A program made the position numbers and the translations under genes. From assembly GCF_047511655.1 (NCBI RefSeq), contig NC_133390.1, forward strand, positions 166,919,583 through 166,983,582: a DNA stretch of 64,000 bases, written 5' to 3'. Positions 20,638 through 32,925 of the stretch are shown in pieces. The notes beneath the pieces are model-generated. The model worked only from the letters and a program-made list of their open reading frames with translations. It had not been told where the DNA came from and searched no databases. Position 1 is the first letter of the stretch, and each line of letters starts with the position of its first letter. The stretch comes from Castor canadensis. Lineage: Eukaryota > Chordata > Mammalia > Rodentia > Castoridae.

Positions 20638-20735
20638 AGGGGTTGGGGGAGTAGTTCAGTGGTTAGAAGGTTGTCTATAGCATGCAGGAAATCCTGGTTT
20701 CCATCTTCAGAGCCATCAAAATAATAAATAAATAA
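20638..20735 (+). mobile_element. ID-like SINE
   Basis: GGAGTAGTTCAGTGGTTAGA, AT-rich tail. Confidence 0.75.
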
Positions 20736-20919
20736 TATTCCCTGTCTAGCAAGTTGCAGCCCGAGGGCCCCTCTATTCCCCAAACAGTCCTCTTAGGTGA
20801 CAGAGATAAACTGAGGCACAGCAGCATCTGAGGCACTTGTCCTCCTGGCATCACTGTCCCTCCCACCCTTTTCCCACATTCCCTCTGGCCAAATCCAGGG
20901 TTGCCAAACCCCAACCCGA

Positions 20920-21330
20920 CAGCTCATGGCTCAGGGGACCCGGATTCTCGTCCCCTGTCCTGGACCTGTGCCCACACGGCGACTGCAGAAGAGCACTCGA
21001 AGTCTTCAGTCCCTTCCGGGCCTCCGTAGCCAGGACGCCGCTGGAGCGCGGCAGCCCCGGTCGCCATGGCAACGGCTCCGCCGCGGGCTGGCGGCCCCAG
21101 GGAGGCGCTGCGCGCCGGCAGCCCGGGCTCCGCGAGGCGGCGAGGCGGCAGGTGAGCCTGGGCCAAGCGGGCAGACGCAGCCCACACGCGCCGGGCCAGG
21201 CGTCGGTTCGTCGATACGGGCGAAGGGCTGGGCGGCGGGGAGCCCGGGGAAGGACGGTGGGGTCAGACCTTTGTGTCCCCCCACCCATCAGCGGCGCCGG
21301 GGGTGGCGCCTCCTTTGCTCTTTGATCCCG
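20920..21330 (+). promoter_or_regulatory. PKIG: CpG island, probable PKIG promoter and non-coding first exon
   Basis: GC- and CpG-dense block about 7 kb upstream of the SERINC3 start, on the divergent side. A strong plus-strand splice donor (CAG|GTGAGC) follows 21151, so a first exon ending at 21151 is likely. In mammals PKIG (a small inhibitor of cAMP-dependent protein kinase) lies beside SERINC3 and is transcribed away from it, with 5' non-coding exons and a long first intron. A short open frame begins at ATG 21066 (MATAPPRAGGPREALRAG) and runs through the donor; it may be an upstream ORF or chance. The identity is inference from gene order, since no PKIG protein sequence is visible. Confidence 0.55.
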
Positions 21331-21799
21331 CCCCGCGTCGGGTGGGGTGCGTTTTCGTCTGTTCGTTTTATTTTTGTGCATCGCTTGGCCTCATTCGAAA
21401 GTTTAATTTTAATTAAAAAAAAAAAAGGTCCTTGTTATTTGGGGGTCGAGGAGTAACTGGAAACTGCAGAAAATGTATGCGTGTGCGGCTGTTGTGGGGC
21501 CGCCGGGGAAGTTTGACTTCATGGTGCGTCCGTTTTCTCACCTGTCTCGTTATTGCAAAGTAAGTTTAATATTGGAAATCCTTGCAGGTAAAGTTCGCAA
21601 TGCTTGGGAGCTTCTGTAATTATCACCACTATAAGGAACACTATTGAGCATAAATTTATTGTGAGCCAGAGCCAGGGCCAGGGCTGATCGCCAGGGGTAA
21701 AAAGGTGAATGAGACATTTTGTCATCAGGGAACGCTAGGTATTCCGGAGGAGATAGACTCGTCAACCGGGATTCATTGTGATTCGAGCTGTGATTTTTG

Positions 21800-22170
21800 G
21801 ATATACAGGGCTCTGTGGATGCACAAGAGAAGGCAGTTGATCTTGACTTCAGAGGTGAGCATGGTCAAAGAGAGATTCCGAAAGACGGTGACTTCCAAAA
21901 TGAGACATAAAAGCTGCCTTTGTGTTCCAGAGCAGGAAGCTGGGGAAGTGCCTGTTGTTTAGACAGGGAGAGCATCCCGAGCAAAGCTCTGGAGAGAATG
22001 TGCAGGATTTGGGCGATCTGCAATAATTTTAGGCTAACTGGAGGCAAGACTCTGAGAACTGGAGGTTGTTCAGGTACTTGATGTCTGAGAGATGAGCAGC
22101 TGCCCCTCTGGAAAGACTTCTTTGTAAGTTTTGAGGACTTTGGACTTCATTTTCAGGGTAGAGGAAGCCT
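21800..22170 (+). repeat. Ancient L2-type repeat
   Basis: GACAGGGAGAGCATCCCGAG, CAAAGCTCTGGAGAGAATG and GAGGACTTTGGACTTCATTT match the same family as 18195-19560. No coding signal. Confidence 0.5.
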
Positions 22171-22188
22171 TCTTTAATCAGGAGGGTG

Positions 22189-22189
22189 A

Positions 22190-22222
<33 letters not shown>

Positions 22223-22230
22223 TGTGTGTT
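22189..22230. repeat. (GT)n microsatellite
   Basis: About 20 GT units with one A interruption near 22216. Confidence 0.95.
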
Positions 22231-22587
22231 TGATCAGAGATGTGGTTACAGAAAGATCAGGGCTTTCTTTGTCTCTTGGTCTCATCACTCCTCCCTTTGA
22301 CTTTGTAGCCAGTCATTTATGGTGATTCAAAAGTACTTACTGAATATTGTCTTAGACCATTTTTCAATATTATTATAAAAGTCGCCAAACTGGGTAACTT
22401 TATTTAGAACTGGAGGTTCTAGGGCCCACATCTGATGGTGGCCTTAATAACAGAGTCCCAAGGTGATTCACAGTAGCACATGGCAAGAGAAAGGGAGCAT
22501 GGGGGTGTCTCTTTGGGTCTCTCTCCCTCTTTTCTCTTAACTTCCTTCTTGCCTTCCTCCTTCCTCCCTCCCTCTCCCTTCCTGTGT

Positions 22588-22663
22588 TTTGAAGTGCTGG
22601 GGATTGAACCAAGGCCTTGCACACACCAGACAAGCATTCTGTCTCTGAGCTACGTCTCTGACC
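22588..22663 (-). mobile_element. ID-like SINE
   Basis: Complement; GTGCTGGGGATTGAACCAAG, beside a CT-rich tract (22520-22580). Confidence 0.78.
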
Positions 22664-22869
22664 CTCTCCCTCTTCTTATAAAGTCATTAGTATCTAATCA
22701 TGGGGACTCCACCCTGATGGCCTTATCTAATGCTAACCACCTCCCAAATGATGCACCTTTAATCCCCATATTCAAATTTACTTTGAGTATCACACCTTCT
22801 TAATAACTCACAATGGTGTTTAAATTTTAACACCTGAACTCTTGGGAGACATACTTGAACCATATGCAA

Positions 22870-24060
22870 ACCATAGTAAGTATCTGTTATGTACCAGGCA
22901 CTGCACAGGTAGGGAAGCCAATCCCTGTCTTCATGGAGATCACAGACTAGTTAGGAAAACATACATCAAACAAATGGTTGTAAGTGTGATAATAATTGTG
23001 AAAGGGGGTCATGTTAAGGAGTCTTGGGAGGGTCTTGATAAAATGTTCTGAGGAAGTAGTGAGAGTTAGCTGTGTCTGGGGAGCAGGGAGAATGGTAAGG
23101 TATTCCTTACCTGAATGTCTGGTATTCCAGACATTCAGAAGTACATTCATGGAGACAGAAACAGTCCACTACAACTTAAAGATCAATATTGAGTCAGGCA
23201 TGGTGTTACATACCTATAATCCCAGAATTCAGGGTGGCTGAGGCAGGAGGGTCACGAGTTTGAGACCAGCTTGGGCTACATAGCAAGATACTGTCTCAAA
23301 TTTTTTTTAAAAGAAAGAAAGAAAAATGAAAAAAATCAATACTGAAAGACATGCATTTAGAGAGATTATTTTTAAAGGCCCAGATCATTCAGGGCTACTG
23401 CATTGCACACTCTTGTAAGAACCATTCACTTAAGCTATACCAAGAAAAGAAATAGCCAGAGAGGTAGGAGAAAACTAGGAGAGCATAGTAATGCAGGCCA
23501 AAGAAGGAGAGAGGTCTGCTTTGCTACATGCTGCTGAGATGTCAAGATAAGTTAAAGTAAAATGTGTTGTCTGAATAAATAAGTAAGGGAGGTCACTAGG
23601 GACCTCAGTGAACAGATCTGGTGAAATGGTGGGGGTGGAATCTATAATACTGGCAGCTTCAAAGGTGCAGTGTAACGTATCAGTGGGATGAGGTAAGAGT
23701 GGGATGTGAGAAAGACATAGTGTAGGCAACTCAAGGAAGGTTGGCTGTGTAGGGAGGGAGGGAGAAGGCTGGAGAGCAATTGAGAAATAGGGTGAAGTTT
23801 TTTTTAAGCACGAGAGAGAGCTGAGAGAGAGCTGAAACTGAAATGCGGATGGCATAGAGTTGAGTCGGTAGGAGGGAAGGGCTGAAAAGATACAGGAGCT
23901 GACAGGGAAAATTGACAGCACCGCTTTCCTGACACACACAGGTGGGAGTGGAGAAGCTCCACAGCACAGGTCCTTTGATAGTCTGTTGGCTTCTACTTTT
24001 TGGAGAAGTAGGGAGAGAGTAATTGCTGACACATCTGTAAAGCAACAGTCACAAATAAAT
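22870..24060 (+). repeat. Ancient L2-type repeat, fragmented
   Basis: Pieces such as GTTATGTACCAGGCACTGCA, GATGTCAAGATAAGTTAAAG and GGAAGGTTGGCTGTGTAGG. A B1-like SINE interrupts it at 23193-23302. The antisense 204-codon frame over 23475-24089 lies wholly in this repeat. Confidence 0.5.
23193..23303 (+). mobile_element. B1-like SINE
   Basis: GTCAGGCATGGTGTTACATA start. Confidence 0.83.
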
Positions 24061-24124
24061 AAAAGGTGTAAGTGTGGAAAGAAAGCCACATTTTCATTAT
24101 CAGCAGACAGCAGGTGTTTTTTGA

Positions 24125-24290
24125 CTAGTATTGTGTTAAGCCCTTTTTCTGCACTAATCTCAATAGTCTAATCTTTACAGCAGTCCTGTGACATAGACTC
24201 TTCTGATCTCTGTTTTGTGGATGAGGAAACCAAGGTAAAAAGCTCACCAAAAGTCACATCATAGAGCCCAGAGTTTTTATTCTTAATTAC
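24125..24290. repeat. MIR relic
   Basis: TTTACAGCAGTCCTGTGACA and GTGGATGAGGAAACCAAGGT. Confidence 0.7.
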
Positions 24291-24454
24291 TACCTAGGTG
24301 ATACAATTCTCTACCTCCTGGTATGATTATATGCTAAGAAAATTCAAGAGAAGTAAGTTATAAATATTTTAGATATGATAAGAAGTGGAAAAGCAGCTAT
24401 ATAAGAGAGAAAAAGCAATGGCTTTCTTCCTCTTTTTTTTTTTCCAACTTTTTT

Positions 24455-24664
24455 CTTTTTTGTGGGTCTGGGGTTTGAACTCAGGGTGTGCACTTTCAAA
24501 GTAGGTGCTCTCCCACTTGAGCTACATCTCCAATTCATTTTTGCTCTGGTTATTTTGGAGATGGGGGGGTCTCTCCAACTATGTGCTTGGACTGGCCTTG
24601 AACTGTGATCTAAGCCTCCCCCAAGTAGCTAGGATTGCAGGCCTGAGCTACCAGCACCCAGCTT
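24455..24664 (-). mobile_element. B1-dID-like composite SINE, undeleted tRNA arm
   Basis: tRNA complement with the full CAAAGTAGGTGCTCTCCCAC segment, then B1-like complement. Confidence 0.82.
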
Positions 24665-24681
24665 CATGTTTTACTTTTCTT

Positions 24682-24757
24682 TTTTTGATGCTAGGCATTG
24701 AACCCTGGGTCTCAAGCATGCTCAGTGCACGCTCTACCACTAAGCGACAGCTTTATG
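24682..24757 (-). mobile_element. ID-like SINE
   Basis: Complement; GGCATTGAACCCTGGGTCTC. Confidence 0.75.
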
Positions 24758-25194
24758 CTGGCAATAAGTGAGCAGGAAAAATGGTGATATTATAATGGTA
24801 TTTAGAAATAAAGTTAACCGTGCCTAGTATGGCCACGTAGTCTAAGAGCTGGCTGGGGTTGGGGGTGGGGGGACAGGATGAGTGTTAGGATGATGAAGAG
24901 GTAGTTTTCCCTGGGGAAATCAGAGTACTGACAACAAAAGAAAAAATCCGGTGTCTGTGATAGATATCATGGGAAAGTATGCAAAGATGTTGACTGGGAT
25001 GTTTTTATAATACTGAAAACTGACCAGCTAAGTTATGGTGCTGCCATGGGACACTTCAGCCATTAAAAAGGAATTAATTAGGTGGGAGCTACACGTAGCC
25101 GAGATGTGTTTGCATCATCTGGTTAGGTGTGAAAGGCAGATATGTTTCTATTTTTGAGTGTACATGTACCTACAGGAAAAAAATCTCCCGAAAT

Positions 25195-25772
25195 ATCATT
25201 CATTCTTTTTTAGTTGAGGCAAAGTGTACATAAAATTGACCATCCTAATCATCTTTTCGTCACCATTTTAAGTGAGCTGTTCAGTAGTTTTAAGTATATT
25301 CACACTGTGGTGAGGTTTCATCTTGTAAGTCAAATTCTATACTGATTAAACAGTCCCCATTTTCCTCTCCCCTCAGCTTCTGGCAGCCACCTTTTTACTT
25401 TTTATGAGTTTAACTACTCTGGTAACCTCATGAAAATGGAATCAGCACAGTACATGTCTTCTATCATTGGCTTATTTCACTTAGCTTAATGTCCTCAAAG
25501 GTCATCTTTGTAGCATGTGTTAGGATTTCCTTTTTTTAGGCTAACTAATATTCCATTGTACGCTTATGGCACATTTTGTTTACCCCGTTTATCCATTGCT
25601 GGATACTTGGGCTGCTTTCATCTTTTGACTATTGTGAATAATGCTGCTATGAAACATGAGTGTACTAAAAAGGTCAGCTCTTTGTGTCTGTGTTGTGAGA
25701 TCATGGGGACGTGTTTAATTCCTTTCCTTCTTGCCCTATTTTTTTATGAGCGTGAATTTCTTTTCTTCTTTT
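25195..25772 (-). mobile_element. Ancient L1M-type fragment
   Basis: The plus strand reads the complement of an old L1 3' end: ACATAAAATTGACCATCCTA, AATATTCCATTGTACG, and TATTGTGAATAATGCTGCTA. Many small indels. Confidence 0.75.
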
Positions 25773-25829
25773 AATGAGTGAATTGCTTTCACAGCAGCAG
25801 TCAGGATATATCCTGCTTAGGGGAATGGG

Positions 25830-26075
25830 GGACTAAAAGTGAAAAAAGGGCAGTGGCAGCCTGAGTGGAGTGAAGAGGGCAGATTTGAGAGAGATTTCAG
25901 GAGAACCAACAGCACTTGACAACTAAGAGGTAAGGGAGAGGGAAGCAGAAGATGAAGCTTACTGGCCTGTGGTGGGAAGAGGCACCAGTCCTGGTAGGGC
26001 AGACGAGAGGAAGAGGGAGGAAATAAGGCTAGAGAGATACCTGTCCAACAGTTTAGACTTTTTCAGGAAGGTGGA
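25830..26075 (+). repeat. Ancient L2-type repeat fragment
   Basis: GAGGGCAGATTTGAGAGAGA, CAGGAGAACCAACAGCACTT and AGGAAGGTGGAGAGAAGCAT resemble the same old family. Confidence 0.45.
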
Positions 26076-26100
26076 GAGAAGCATCTGAAAAGAAGGGGAA

Positions 26101-26200
26101 TGGGGCTGGGGTTGTAGCTCAACAGTAGAGCACTTACTTACCACGCAGGTTGAATTCCCAGCCCCCAACCAAAACAAAACAAACAACAACCACAAAAAAA
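26101..26200 (+). mobile_element. ID-like SINE
   Basis: GGGTTGTAGCTCAACAGTAG, A-rich tail. Confidence 0.8.
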
Positions 26201-26219
26201 TGGAGGGAAACAATGAGGT

Positions 26220-27445
26220 CAGATTTACATCAAGATTACCTGGCAGGAAATTTAACCTTGACTCGTATCTCTGTACAAAAATTCAGTTTAAAATGGATCA
26301 GCGACCTTAATGTACAGACCTGAAACTCTTGAAACTACCAAAGGAAAACCTAGGGGAAACATTACAAGATATTGACCCAGGCAGTGGCTTTCTAGATAGG
26401 ACTCCAAAAGCACAGGAAACAACAGAGTAAAGAGACAGCCTACAGAATGACAGAAGGTATTTGCTACATATTAATCTGTTAGACGGTTAATATCCAGAAG
26501 ATATAAAGAACTCAAAAAAACTTAGCACGTAAGATAAATAATCCAGTTTTTAAAATGGGCAAATGATCAACATAGATACTTTCAAAAGAAGAAATACTAG
26601 TGGCCAATAAATATATAAAAAATGCCTAGTATCATTAGGCACCAGGGAAATGCAAATCAAAACTATACTGAGAGCTGGCATTACCTGCCTAGCAAGGACA
26701 AAGCCCTGAGTTCAAATCCCAGTACCACTAGAAAAACAAAGCAAAACTACATTGAGGTTCTAGTTGACTATTATCCAAAACAAAACAAAATGAAAAAAAA
26801 AAAACAAAAAACAACAGAAACCTCAAAAAAAAAAATCCATGCTGTCAAGGATGTGGAGAAAAAGGAAAAGAGCCCTTATACACCTTTGGAGGGAATGTAA
26901 ATTAGTGCAGCCACTATAGAAAACAGCATGAAGTTTCCTCACAAAACTAGAACAATAGCTCTACCAACTGATCCAGCTATCCTGTTCCTAGGTGTATATA
27001 GCTGTATGAAATGAAGTCAGCATACCAAAGAGGATGCCTGCATACCATGTTAATTACATCATTAGTCACAGTAGCTAAGGTATGGAACCAGCCTAGGTGC
27101 TTGTCAAGACGTGAATGGATAAAGAAAAAAAATACATACACAATGGAGTATTATTCAGCCATAAAAAGAATGAAATCATGTAATTTTCAGCAAAATTAAT
27201 GAAACTGGAGGACGTCATGTTAAGTGAAATAAGCCAGACACAGAAAGACAGGTATCACTTGTTCTCTTATATGTGGTAACCTAAAAAAAAAAAAAAAAGA
27301 CCTGAAAATAGAATATACTAGGGACTGGGAAGGGGTAGATGGGCATGATCAATGTAAGATATACCATCTATGCAAATATCACAGTGAATTGATTAACTGA
27401 TACGTGCTAATAGTTTTTACAATATTTGAAATAAAAAATTTTAAA
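26220..27445 (+). mobile_element. Older LINE-1 fragment (ORF2 end and 3' region)
   Basis: Diverged L1 coding for the ORF2 C-terminal part (recognisable AIKRMKSCNF-like and TSLVTVAKVWNQPRCLS segments) with a 3' A-rich end near 27290 and 27445. A SINE at 26668-26732 interrupts it. Confidence 0.82.
26668..26760 (+). mobile_element. tRNA-type SINE in old L1
   Basis: TGCCTAGCAAGGACAAAGCC; CAAAACTATACTGAG/CAAAACTACATTGAG flanks look like the duplicated target. Confidence 0.82.
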
Positions 27446-28069
27446 CATTAAAAGGCAAAAGAAAGAAAGAAGAAAGAAAGATGACCTGGTACCCCTCTAA
27501 CCCATTCTACAAACTGAAGCTGGATATAGCCAAATATACCTTTGTGGTAGTCTTTAAATTCTGTTAATTTCCTTTTATTTGAGATGAAGTGTTATTGCTG
27601 GACAATACATATCTATTCTTCTAAAAAAACCATCTGGACTATTTTAAACAAAGTGTTGTTTAGAGTACATTAATGCCTAATTTGTGTTCATTTTATCTCA
27701 ACAACACAGTTTGCTATAAACCGGGATTATCTTATTTTAGTAGGGGTAATATGAGTAATTAGGAAAGTAAACAAGAAATATAAATAATTCAAGTTAGAGA
27801 GTGTCTAGTCATTGAAAATATCTTTGCCACTTTCCTGTTGAGAAAGAAGGGCCAGTATATAGTATCATTTCAAGTAATTATTATATATAAAACAAAAATT
27901 CTCAAGACCTGGATGATTTCAACCCCTTACCTTCATCCTCTCCCACAAATCTGTAATCTTCCTCTCCTTCCAGAACATCACAGAGAGAGGGAGCCGACTG
28001 TTGAAGTAGCATTTGTAAATAGCTCTGTGTTTTTTAAGAGCTGAATTTCTAAAAGTTGCAAATTCATGA

Positions 28070-28200
28070 TCTCATTTCAATCCTCCCAACAATTCTAGGA
28101 CGTCAAGATTATCATTCTCATTTTTAGGTGAGAAAATTAAAGATCAAAGGATTCAAGAGACCCCTCTCACATGCTCTGTCTAATAAGTCCTGGAGTGTAT
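28070..28200. repeat. MIR relic
   Basis: CATTTCAATCCTCCCAACAA and TTTAGGTGAGAAAATTAAAG. Confidence 0.6.
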
Positions 28201-28240
28201 CAATCCATGTTTTCTCATTTTCTTCCTATATTTCAGCCTT

Positions 28241-28322
28241 TTTTGGGGGTGCAGGGGGTCTTACTGGGACAACCCAGGGCCTTAATCATGGACTTTACCA
28301 TTGAGCTACATCCCTACTCAGT
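28241..28322 (-). mobile_element. ID-like SINE, diverged
   Basis: Complement; ACCATTGAGCTACATCCCTA. Confidence 0.7.
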
Positions 28323-28329
28323 ATTGTAG

Positions 28330-28590
28330 CCTTTTACTATGGAAAATTTAAACACACATACAAAAGTAGAAAGTATAATACTATGTTTTTTAAAAAACCT
28401 GTTTGCCCATCCCTCAGCAGTGGTATCAGAACATGGTTGATTTTATTCCATCTGTATTCCACACTCTCTCCTCACCTTAGGATATTGTAGAGCAAATCCT
28501 AGACGCCATGTTATTTCATCCATCAGCACTTCAATGTGCATATCTTAGGGAAAGGACTTTTTTTTCCCTCCTTTACCCCTTGTAATCACA
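28330..28590. repeat. Ancient interspersed repeat (L1M 3'-end-like)
   Basis: AAATTTAAACACACATACAAAAG...AGCAAATCCTAGACGCCATG...TTTCATC resembles an old mammal-wide repeat. A shorter copy lies at about 43021-43110. Family assignment is uncertain. Confidence 0.5.
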
Positions 28591-29597
28591 ATCCCATTAT
28601 CACACCTAAGAAAATGAACGGTAGTAATTCCTAAATGTTAACTGATAGCCATTTGGCATTCTGTTTCTTCAGCAATCTCATAAATGTCTTCTTACAGTTG
28701 GTTTGTTTGAAAGCTAACCAAGGTCTTCATATTAAATGTGGTTGATGGTTTCTTAAATGTCTTAATCTGTAGCAATTTTTCTCCCCGACCCCCACACTCT
28801 TGCTATTTATTTGTTGAAAGTCATCAGGCTGTTTGCCCTGTACAACTCATATTCTGGATATGTTGGATTCCTTCCTCTATTCTTTTTACTGTTTTTGGCA
28901 ATTATACTTTATAAGTGGCAGTGTGTGCTTCCTGTTACAACATATCAGGAGACAGGTCTAGTTACTCTTTTCATGACATTGAAATTGATGCTTGATTCAG
29001 GTAAGTATGATGCGTCTATTACAGATTTCTCCTCCATCTTTCACAGAATGGTTTTAGCCGCTATTAATCATCATTGCCCAAATCTGTGGTTTCATTAGGG
29101 CTTGTAAAATGAAGCCAGGTGATGTGTTCTGTGTAATTCCACCATCTTCTAGTTGAAGAAAGCCTTTATATATAACTTGTGTATTCTCCGCTCTGGTAGA
29201 TGGAGAAAAATCACTCAATGAGTAGCTCAACATAGTATACTAAAAAGGAACCAGACCTGTGTGCTCTGCCCGAAACTAGCTGCTCACAACATTGCTTTCC
29301 TGGGTTGGCCTTACGTATTTGCAAAACTACCCAATGGAAGGGCTAGCTGTGTCAGTGTTTTACAAACAGCTGATTGTTACACAATTGTAGGTTGAGGAAT
29401 CATTGGGCGAAGGGCTTCTCGCTTTTTTTTTTTTTAAGAAAGAACAGAAATGAAAAAGTGAATCTCATAGAGTAAGATTAAGCTTCATTTTGTAAAACTT
29501 TTCTTTTACAAAATTTATTTATGTATTTAGATATGTCTGAGCCATGATACAAAATATACTTCTTATTGGTGTCCTGGTCAAAACCATGTTGTTAAGC

Positions 29598-29755
29598 CAG
29601 ATGTTGTTAAGTAGTGCATGCCTGTAACCCCAGCACTTGAGAGGTGGAGGATGGCCACAAGTTGAGTCCAGCCTGGGCTACATAGTGAGACCCTGTGTCA
29701 AAAAAACCAAACCAACCAACCAGACAAACAAAAAAACCAAAACAATAAAAAAACC
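29598..29755 (+). mobile_element. B1-like SINE
   Basis: GTAGTGCATGCCTGTAACCC start, long CAAA-rich tail. Confidence 0.83.
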
Positions 29756-30650
29756 ATATTTTTCCAATATTCAAGTTACCCTCCTGAGGTGTAGCAAGTT
29801 TCTTCACCAGGATTCAATTATGTTCAAGCCTGCTCCTTATAAAATAACACAGCTTATTAATTATTTACAAAATTATAGTGTATTGATCCATTTTAGAATT
29901 TCCTTTAAAAGGTTTTTGGGTGACTACCAGTTAACCAATGACCTAGTCTTCTGGTATTGAATTAGCTATCTGTGGTTTTCAATGTATACTGTTGTTTTCT
30001 GATTCTCTAGTTATACATGGAGTAAATGACTGTAACCAGTACTAGTGCTTAAATGGCATGCTGAGTCCTCATCATTATTAGTTGGTAGGAAAGGGGAAAG
30101 AAAGACTTGGACAGGAGTGAATGTGTGGAGAAAGGAAGTCAGTCATTTGGCTGGCTTTCGGGGCATGGGAGTCCAGTGGGAGAACCAGATCTTCCATGCA
30201 CGAGGTGGTCACAAGGGTAGCCTTCATATTGTGCCTGTTCTAATCAGAGTTGGCTTAGGACATTGAGTGACACCAGCAATGAGAACTAGGAAGTGCACAC
30301 TTTGGACTATAGTGCGCAGTTCACATTTTAAGGCTGTAGAAGCTAGGGTTAGGAGAGCGTTGTTCAGAACCAGACAGCAAGTGAGGAGCCATGTTTCAAG
30401 GCTTTGCCATGTCCTGGAAATATTCTGAATAAATATCTAAGTGCATGGGATTGTGTAGGACTGCACATGTATGTAGTAAAACTTCTAGTCCAGGGTGAGA
30501 GCCACTCAGTAAATACCAGCTGCTGCTGTTATTTCCCAGTGATGTTTTACAGTGGTCAACAGTGAGCCTGACCTCCTGTTACCCCAAGCCCTGCTCCATC
30601 TCAGTTTCTAGCTGCTGCCTTGCTCCTGCATGAACTGGTGGCAGGGTTTT

Positions 30651-30735
30651 GTTTTGTTTTTTGCAGTGCTTGAACCCAGGGCTTTATACATGCTGGGCAA
30701 GTGCTCTACCACTGAGTTTTATCCCAAGCAGCATA
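30651..30735 (-). mobile_element. ID-like SINE
   Basis: Complement; AAGTGCTCTACCACTGAGTT. Confidence 0.78.
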
Positions 30736-30970
30736 CACTTTTTGCTGGAAAAAAAGGAAAAAGATCAGCAGTATTCTTTGGTTTGAGGCAATTAATAGCT
30801 GCTATTAGAGAGTAGCAACTGATGGGGTGGTTTTGAAATTGATAGAGTTTGGAGCTATCACCATGTAGGCAGATGATCGCCACCCTGTGAACACTGAAAG
30901 TACAAAAAATATTTGCTCATTAAGCCTTCTTTTTATTAATTTTAGCTGAATTTTTAAAATCAAAATAATA

Positions 30971-31052
30971 ATTTTTTTTCCAGTGCTGGAGATTAAACCC
31001 AGGGCCTTGCATGTGCTCAACAAATACTCTACCACTGAGCTATACCCAAGCC
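30971..31052 (-). mobile_element. ID-like SINE
   Basis: Complement; CTCTACCACTGAGCTATACC. Confidence 0.82.
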
Positions 31053-31217
31053 CAATAAAACTTTCTTAATTCGGCATTGTAGCAATCTCTTTGGAGATTT
31101 CAACTTCCTGGAGAATGCTGGTGTCATAGTCTTATGTCACTTAAAAATATAACATCTACATTTTCATAAATAGTTTAATATCATATTTCGCTATATATGA
31201 GGCAGATTTGGGGAGGT

Positions 31218-31398
31218 GGTTTTTGCTTGTTTGCTGTGCTGAGGATGGAATCCAGGACTTCACGCCTTCTAGGCACGTGGGCTACCACTGAGTTATATCC
31301 CCATTCCCCTCTCCCCACTTTTTGTGACATAATGGGGTTTGATCTCAGGGCCTTGCACTTGCTAGGCAGGTGGTTTATCACTTGAGCCACACCCAAGT
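31218..31398 (-). mobile_element. Two tandem tRNA/ID-like SINEs
   Basis: 31218-31303 (GGGCTACCACTGAGTTATAT) and 31310-31398 (TTGCTAGGCAGGTGGTTTAT), both complements. Confidence 0.8.
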
Positions 31399-31622
31399 GA
31401 CTTTTTAAAAAGTGTTTCTTAGGCTGCAAAAAAAAAAGAAAAAAAAAAGTCATTCTCCATGGGTAGTGTATTTTTGAGGCTAGACAATTGCTTGTATTTG
31501 AGTATTTGTCCCGAAGCTTAGCTTTCTACTGCTTACTGATTTTATTTCACTACCTAAGAAAATATATGTATTGTTTTAAACTCATTTATCTGTATCTTTT
31601 ATTGTGGATTTTTGGTTAGTTT

Positions 31623-31739
31623 TTTGTTTTTTTGAGACAGGGTCTTGCTATGTAGCCCAGGTTGGCCTCAATTCGTGACCCGCCTGCCTCAGCCTCTCAG
31701 GTGTTAGGATTACAGGTGCAAACCACCATGCCTGGCCTC
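31623..31739 (-). mobile_element. B1-like SINE, well preserved
   Basis: Complement; GAGACAGGGTCTTGCTATGT. Confidence 0.88.
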
Positions 31740-32059
31740 TTGCAGTTTTTTGAGTTAAAAGCTGAGGCATTGGATATTTTCAGTTAGGTTGTTTTCTCAT
31801 GAATAATTGATTACAGTTGAAAGCACAAAACTTACTTAAAATGATATTTCTAGGAAGCTAATAACACTCATAGGTTTCCCATGGCCTTGGGGTCATTATT
31901 TCTGGTAGCCAATCCCTAAAAAGTGCTAGCACTTAGAGGGATATAGGATTGGGAAGAACCACAACTTGGGTTTCAGGCAGAGCAGGGTAACTTTGGGCAA
32001 GGTCCATGAGTCTAGGTTTCTTTATCTATAAAATATCTCATGAGAGTCATTTGAAAATT

Positions 32060-32172
32060 AGCCATTATAGCACTATGATGTGCACCCGAAGTCCCAGCAG
32101 TCAGGAGGCTGAAGTTTGAGACCAGCCTAGGCAGCATAGTGAGACCTATATCTTAAAGCAAAACAAAACAGA
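32060..32172 (+). mobile_element. B1-like SINE, diverged
   Basis: GTCCCAGCAGTCAGGAGGCT. Confidence 0.75.
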
Positions 32173-32299
32173 AAGAATGAAAACAAAGCCACTATAAAAC
32201 TTGATTGCTAGAAAAAGTTGAATGAATGTGAATTTTCCTACTCCTGCTTCCACAAACCTACTTATTCTGTGATTTTACTTATCACTAAATGGAAACTTT

Positions 32300-32393
32300 T
32301 TTTTTTTTTGGTGGTACTGGGGTTTGAACTCAGAGCTTCTCACTTGCTTGAACAGGTGCTCTACCACTTGAGCCATGCCTCCAACTATGGAAA
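32300..32393 (-). mobile_element. tRNA-type SINE with target-site duplication
   Basis: ATGGAAACT flanks the insert (32288-32296 and 32385-32393). Confidence 0.88.
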
Positions 32394-32759
32394 CTCATTA
32401 AGAAAAAAAAAAGGTCAGTGGTATAATTCTGATCTTCAATATCAGTTCAGCGTCATGTAACTAACTTTGTTGCTTTCTGTGTGCATGTTTAATTTTTTGT
32501 GGTTTTTTGGTTGTCTCTGCATATGGTACATATTATATATTATATTTGATACATGTTAAATATAGTGGCCATATTTTTTAAACCAAAGAATTGGGGAGTG
32601 TGTTGTGATGATTATTCTCTTGATTTAGAGGGTAAGAGAACATAATATTTTGAGGTAGGTCGTGCAGCCTCAAGGAGATCATAAATGTGCTTTTATTTAT
32701 GCATATGGAAGAAATTCAAGGTCATGGTTGGGACTGGGGCACTGGAGTCCTTTGGACAT

Positions 32760-32925
32760 GAATTCACATGTTGGCCTAGGCACTGTCTACTTTCCTGCAC
32801 AAGCTACTTTCCTTTCTAAGCTCCAGAGTTCAGTTTCCTCATTTGTAAAATGGATGAAACAAGGAGAGTTCCTTGTTTCTTCTTAAGATTGCATGAAATA
32901 AAGGGCTCAGCACAGTCCTGACATA
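32760..32925. repeat. MIR relic
   Basis: AGTTTCCTCATTTGTAAAAT and GATTGCATGAAATAAAGGGC. Confidence 0.65.

Noticed and set aside
20837..21456. Overlapping 162- to 176-codon frames on both strands
   Set aside because: All lie in the CpG island, are rich in Arg/Gly/Pro/Ala, and resemble no family. Stop codons are simply rare in this GC-rich DNA.
23475..24089. 204-codon minus-strand frame, Ser/Leu/Pro-rich
   Set aside because: It lies antisense in an ancient L2-type repeat of purine-rich plus strand. No recognisable domain, no promoter, no splice context.
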